From Thermoplasmata archaeon (GTDB lineage Archaea; Thermoplasmatota; Thermoplasmata; Thermoplasmatales; Thermoplasmataceae), in NCBI GenBank assembly GCA_021827885.1, contig JAKAUD010000212.1:1-28977 (forward strand): a stretch of DNA of 28,977 bases, written 5' to 3'. The translations under genes and the position numbers were made by a program. Shown here in pieces: positions 27,145 through 28,977 of this stretch (the stretch's first letter is position 1; the number at the start of each line of letters is the position of its first letter). The notes under the pieces were generated by a model that saw only the letters and a program-made list of their open reading frames with translations, had not been told where the DNA came from and searched no databases.

Positions 27145-27255
27145 AATTTGTTATAAGTATCATGTGATATTGATATTTTTGGTACAAACTCACCTCACAA
27201 AACTGGAAAGCGTTCAAATGTGCGAACATTCAGGATATCTTTGGATTGAGGGGTA

Positions 27256-27263
27256 TTTTTATA
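27256..27263 (+). promoter_or_regulatory. TATA box of ubiX
   Basis: TTTTTATA lies about 46 nt before the ATG at 27306, predicting a leader of roughly 20 nt. That leader contains GAAGGA at 27293-27298, 7 nt before the ATG, a fair Shine-Dalgarno match, unlike the leaderless genes elsewhere in the window. Confidence 0.45.
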
Positions 27264-27305
27264 GCGTTGAAAAGACAATAAATTAATCCATCGAAGGATT
27301 ATCCA

Positions 27306-27869
27306 ATGATGAGTAAAAAAATAGTCCTTGGGGTCACCGGTGCTTCAGGCAGCATCCTGGCATGGAGATTCATGGAGGCGGCTAGAGGCAATGAAATTCA
27401 TCTTATAATTTCCAGGAATTCGGATCAGGTGATCGATTATGAAATGGGAAAGTCATCTTCAGATTTTGAAAAATTATCAACGTTCTCATACAGTGATTCT
27501 GATCTAGCTGCCAGAGTAAGTTCCGGCAGTTTCATGTTTGATGCGATGGTGGTAATGCCCTGCTCAATGAATACCCTTGCAAAGATTGCCGGTGGAATAT
27601 CTGATTCGCTTATCACAAGGGCAGCCGCGGTTTGCCTTAAGGAAAGAAGAAGATTGATCCTTGTTCCAAGGGAGATGCCCCTGAGTGAAATCGCCCTTGA
27701 AAACATGCTGAAGTTGACAAGGGCTGGGGCAATAATTGCACCATCCATGCCTTCATTTTATACCCTTCCCAAGAACGTTGATGACTTGGTGAATTTTGTC
27801 GTATCAAGGATTCTGGATCTGTCAGGAATAGAGAATGATTTAATAAAGAGGTGGAAACAGGAAGGATAA
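27306..27869 (+). CDS. ubiX: Flavin prenyltransferase UbiX
   Basis: Makes prenylated FMN, the cofactor of UbiD-type decarboxylases. The 187-aa length is normal. The FMN-binding GASGS is at residues 12-16, the central MPCSMNTLAKIAGGISD block at about 84-100, the PREMPLSEI loop at 121-129 and the tail SRILDLSGIEND. A second in-frame ATG follows immediately at 27309. In an organism with the futalosine pathway it may serve the late decarboxylation step of menaquinone synthesis; no ubiD is in the window. It heads a unit with the Mut7-C gene and pelA. Its stop, GGA TAA, lies where the next gene's start would be expected. Confidence 0.95.
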   Translation: MMSKKIVLGVTGASGSILAWRFMEAARGNEIHLIISRNSDQVIDYEMGKSSSDFEKLSTFSYSDSDLAARVSSGSFMFDAMVVMPCSMNTLAKIAGGISDSLITRAAAVCLKERRRLILVPREMPLSEIALENMLKLTRAGAIIAPSMPSFYTLPKNVDDLVNFVVSRILDLSGIENDLIKRWKQEG

Positions 27870-27885
27870 ATATCTCGCTGACCAC

Positions 27886-28311
27886 ATGGTTCTCAGGCTT
27901 GGAAAGTGGATGAGGATAATGGGAATGGATACGGAATATGCGAAAATAAATTTTGATGATGACATGATAAGAGCTTATTGCGATGAAACCGGAAGAGTGT
28001 TGATCACTCGGGATGTTCAACTGTCAAGGGCTCAAAAGAACTCAATACTTATCAGGTCCACTGAAATAAAGCTGCAGATAATGGAAATCACAAAATCCAT
28101 CACGCCAAAAAAGAATGCATTCCTGACGATATGTACTGTCTGCAATACAACTCTGGAACCGTGTGATCCAGAAAGTTGTCTCGATCGGATACCACCAGAC
28201 GTAATTGGTTCCAGGACCAGTATATGCAGAAATTGTGGGAGAATTTACTGGTGTGGTTCCCACACAGAGAATATGTTAAAGATTCTAGAAAACTGCGGTG
28301 TTTACAATTGA
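27886..28311 (+). CDS. Mut7-C RNase-like protein with zinc ribbon, start codon apparently lost
   Basis: Mut7-C (DUF82) family, a PIN-like fold predicted to be an RNase, with a zinc ribbon. From ATG 27886 the protein has 141 aa, with LGKWMRIMGMDTEYA, LITRDVQLS (Asp43) and zinc ligands Cys83, Cys86, Cys114 and Cys117 (CTVC, CRNC). However, the family's opening block, (M)K-(F/Y)-L-A-D-x-M, is encoded in frame just upstream as KYLADHM (27868-27888), including the conserved acidic Asp. That frame contains no ATG, GTG or TTG between the stop at 27844-27846 and 27886. Inserting one G after 27867 would restore ATG AAA TAT and an ATGA overlap with ubiX. The gene is thus either truncated, wrongly sequenced or unusually initiated. 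It overlaps pelA by 4 nt. Confidence 0.85.
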   Translation: MVLRLGKWMRIMGMDTEYAKINFDDDMIRAYCDETGRVLITRDVQLSRAQKNSILIRSTEIKLQIMEITKSITPKKNAFLTICTVCNTTLEPCDPESCLDRIPPDVIGSRTSICRNCGRIYWCGSHTENMLKILENCGVYN

Positions 28312-28977
28312 AGGCGAGAAATGTTCCCGAGGAACCTGGATGGAAAGAAATTCTCATAGAGAATGACAACGACCTCTGGTACATAAGGAGCATCATTTCA
28401 AACGGCGACCTTATACGGGCAACGGTAATGAGAAGGGAGGAGAAAAAGGGTGATATGGATCGCAGCAAAGAACAGAAGCGAACTCCCACCAGGGTGACCG
28501 TAAGGATTGATGAAACATTTTTTCAACCTTTTACCGGCAGGCTGAGGATAAGCGGCCAGATCACGGATGGAAACGCTGAATTGAGAGGATCTTTCCAGTC
28601 AATCAACATCTCCCCCATGGATGAGGTAGAGCTTTTCAAGGAAAACTGGTCTGATGCATCCGAGGGCATAATCAATGAGGCACAGCTTAAATGGGTTGGC
28701 AACAACATCCTGTTTGTTGTTCTCGATGATGAACAGTGTGATATCTTTACGGTAAAGGCATACGGCATAGAGAACCATGGAAGGATTTTTTCCGGGAAAA
28801 GCGGAAAGGGATATGAGCAGCAGAAATCACCATCCACTTACTATTCAGATATAGAAAAAACCATAAACTCATTTTCCGCGATTAAGGCCATAATAATTGC
28901 AGGCCCCGGCTTTGAAAGGGAGAACCTGCTTTCCTATCTTACGAAATCAGGGAAATTCTTCAGGCAGCAGCTCAGAT
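28308..28977 (+). CDS. pelA: Pelota/Dom34 ribosome-rescue factor, 5' part
   Basis: Frees stalled ribosomes together with aEF1A/ABCE1, the archaeal counterpart of Dom34. The frame starts at TTG 28308, sharing TTGA with the stop of the Mut7-C gene, and runs to the window edge (223 codons, incomplete). The N-terminal domain (about residues 1-130) shows NDNDLWYIRSIISNGDLIRA, RTPTRVTVRIDE and LRISGQITDG, matching the Pelota Sm-like domain. The central eRF1-like domain begins near YYSDIEKTINSF and continues AIIIAGPGFERENLLSYL. TTG is preferred because the family's usual length before DDLW fits and no ATG precedes it. It is co-transcribed with the Mut7-C gene and likely translationally coupled to it. 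Confidence 0.92.
   Translation, partial: MKARNVPEEPGWKEILIENDNDLWYIRSIISNGDLIRATVMRREEKKGDMDRSKEQKRTPTRVTVRIDETFFQPFTGRLRISGQITDGNAELRGSFQSINISPMDEVELFKENWSDASEGIINEAQLKWVGNNILFVVLDDEQCDIFTVKAYGIENHGRIFSGKSGKGYEQQKSPSTYYSDIEKTINSFSAIKAIIIAGPGFERENLLSYLTKSGKFFRQQLR

Noticed and set aside
27306..28311. A UbiX-Mut7-C fusion by +1 programmed frameshift
   Set aside because: The frames would permit it, but UbiX ends at a normal length, no slippery site is evident at the junction, and a one-base loss from an ATGA overlap is simpler.
28100..28489. Minus-strand 129-codon frame over the Mut7-C/pelA junction
   Set aside because: Antisense of zinc-ribbon and Pelota N-terminal coding sequence on plus.
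28523..28837. Minus-strand 104-codon frame
   Set aside because: Antisense of the pelA coding region, which is open to the window end with Pelota motifs.

Overview
The window is a compact, moderately AT-rich archaeal segment, most likely from an acidophilic member of the Thermoplasmatales. Grounds for this: archaeal information-processing genes (TATA-binding protein, TruD, DNA polymerase D small subunit DP1, family-4 uracil-DNA glycosylase, Pelota); TATA boxes close upstream of starts, which implies leaderless or short-leader mRNAs; two huge secreted acid-type proteases (thermopsin A5 and sedolisin S53); a futalosine-type menaquinone pathway; and very Asn/Ser/Thr-rich surface proteins full of N-glycosylation sequons. 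Genus cannot be fixed from the sequence alone.

Layout. 1-180: window-edge DNA with an IS605-like palindrome, then the tbp promoter. 181-735: tbp, ending in a hairpin shared with convergent truD. 760-3062 (minus): mqnC-truD with overlapping ends. 3230-5082 (plus): mqnE-mqnA joined by TAATG and divergent from mqnC. 5117-6571: guaB. 6844-16214: a secreted-protease island with a 1238-aa thermopsin-family protein and a 1388-aa sedolisin-family protein. Both end in the same kind of 'FTETGL' beta repeat plus membrane anchor, and they are separated by decayed IS630- and IS4/IS1634-like transposase pieces. 16272-17706 (minus): EamA transporter and udg, overlapping. 17811-19220: DP1. 19233-19574 (minus): a helical orphan. 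19659-21314: fhs. 21356-22111 (minus): a PAC2 protein ending in a proteasome-docking HbYX tripeptide. 22189-27144: a second surface block with a 1220-aa type I membrane protein carrying a cytoplasmic winged-helix-like tail, a small type I membrane protein and a DUF4382-like protein. 27306-28977: ubiX, a Mut7-C RNase-like protein and the 5' part of pelA.

How the genes fit together. mqnA/mqnE/mqnC give the early futalosine steps of menaquinone synthesis, and ubiX supplies prenyl-FMN for a UbiD-type decarboxylase, possibly in the same pathway. guaB and fhs serve purine and C1 metabolism. The proteases and EamA exporter/importer fit a peptide-scavenging life in acid. DP1, UDG, Pelota, Mut7-C and the PAC2 chaperone are housekeeping for DNA, RNA and protein quality control.

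Most notable: (i) the conserved N-terminal block of Mut7-C is encoded upstream of its first usable start codon, and one missing G would exactly explain this; (ii) a giant surface protein with a cytoplasmic winged-helix-like tail, a candidate one-piece membrane sensor-regulator; (iii) paired acid proteases sharing stalk and anchor, with mosaic repeats in the thermopsin; (iv) an IS630 relic whose catalytic Glu codon has become an amber stop.
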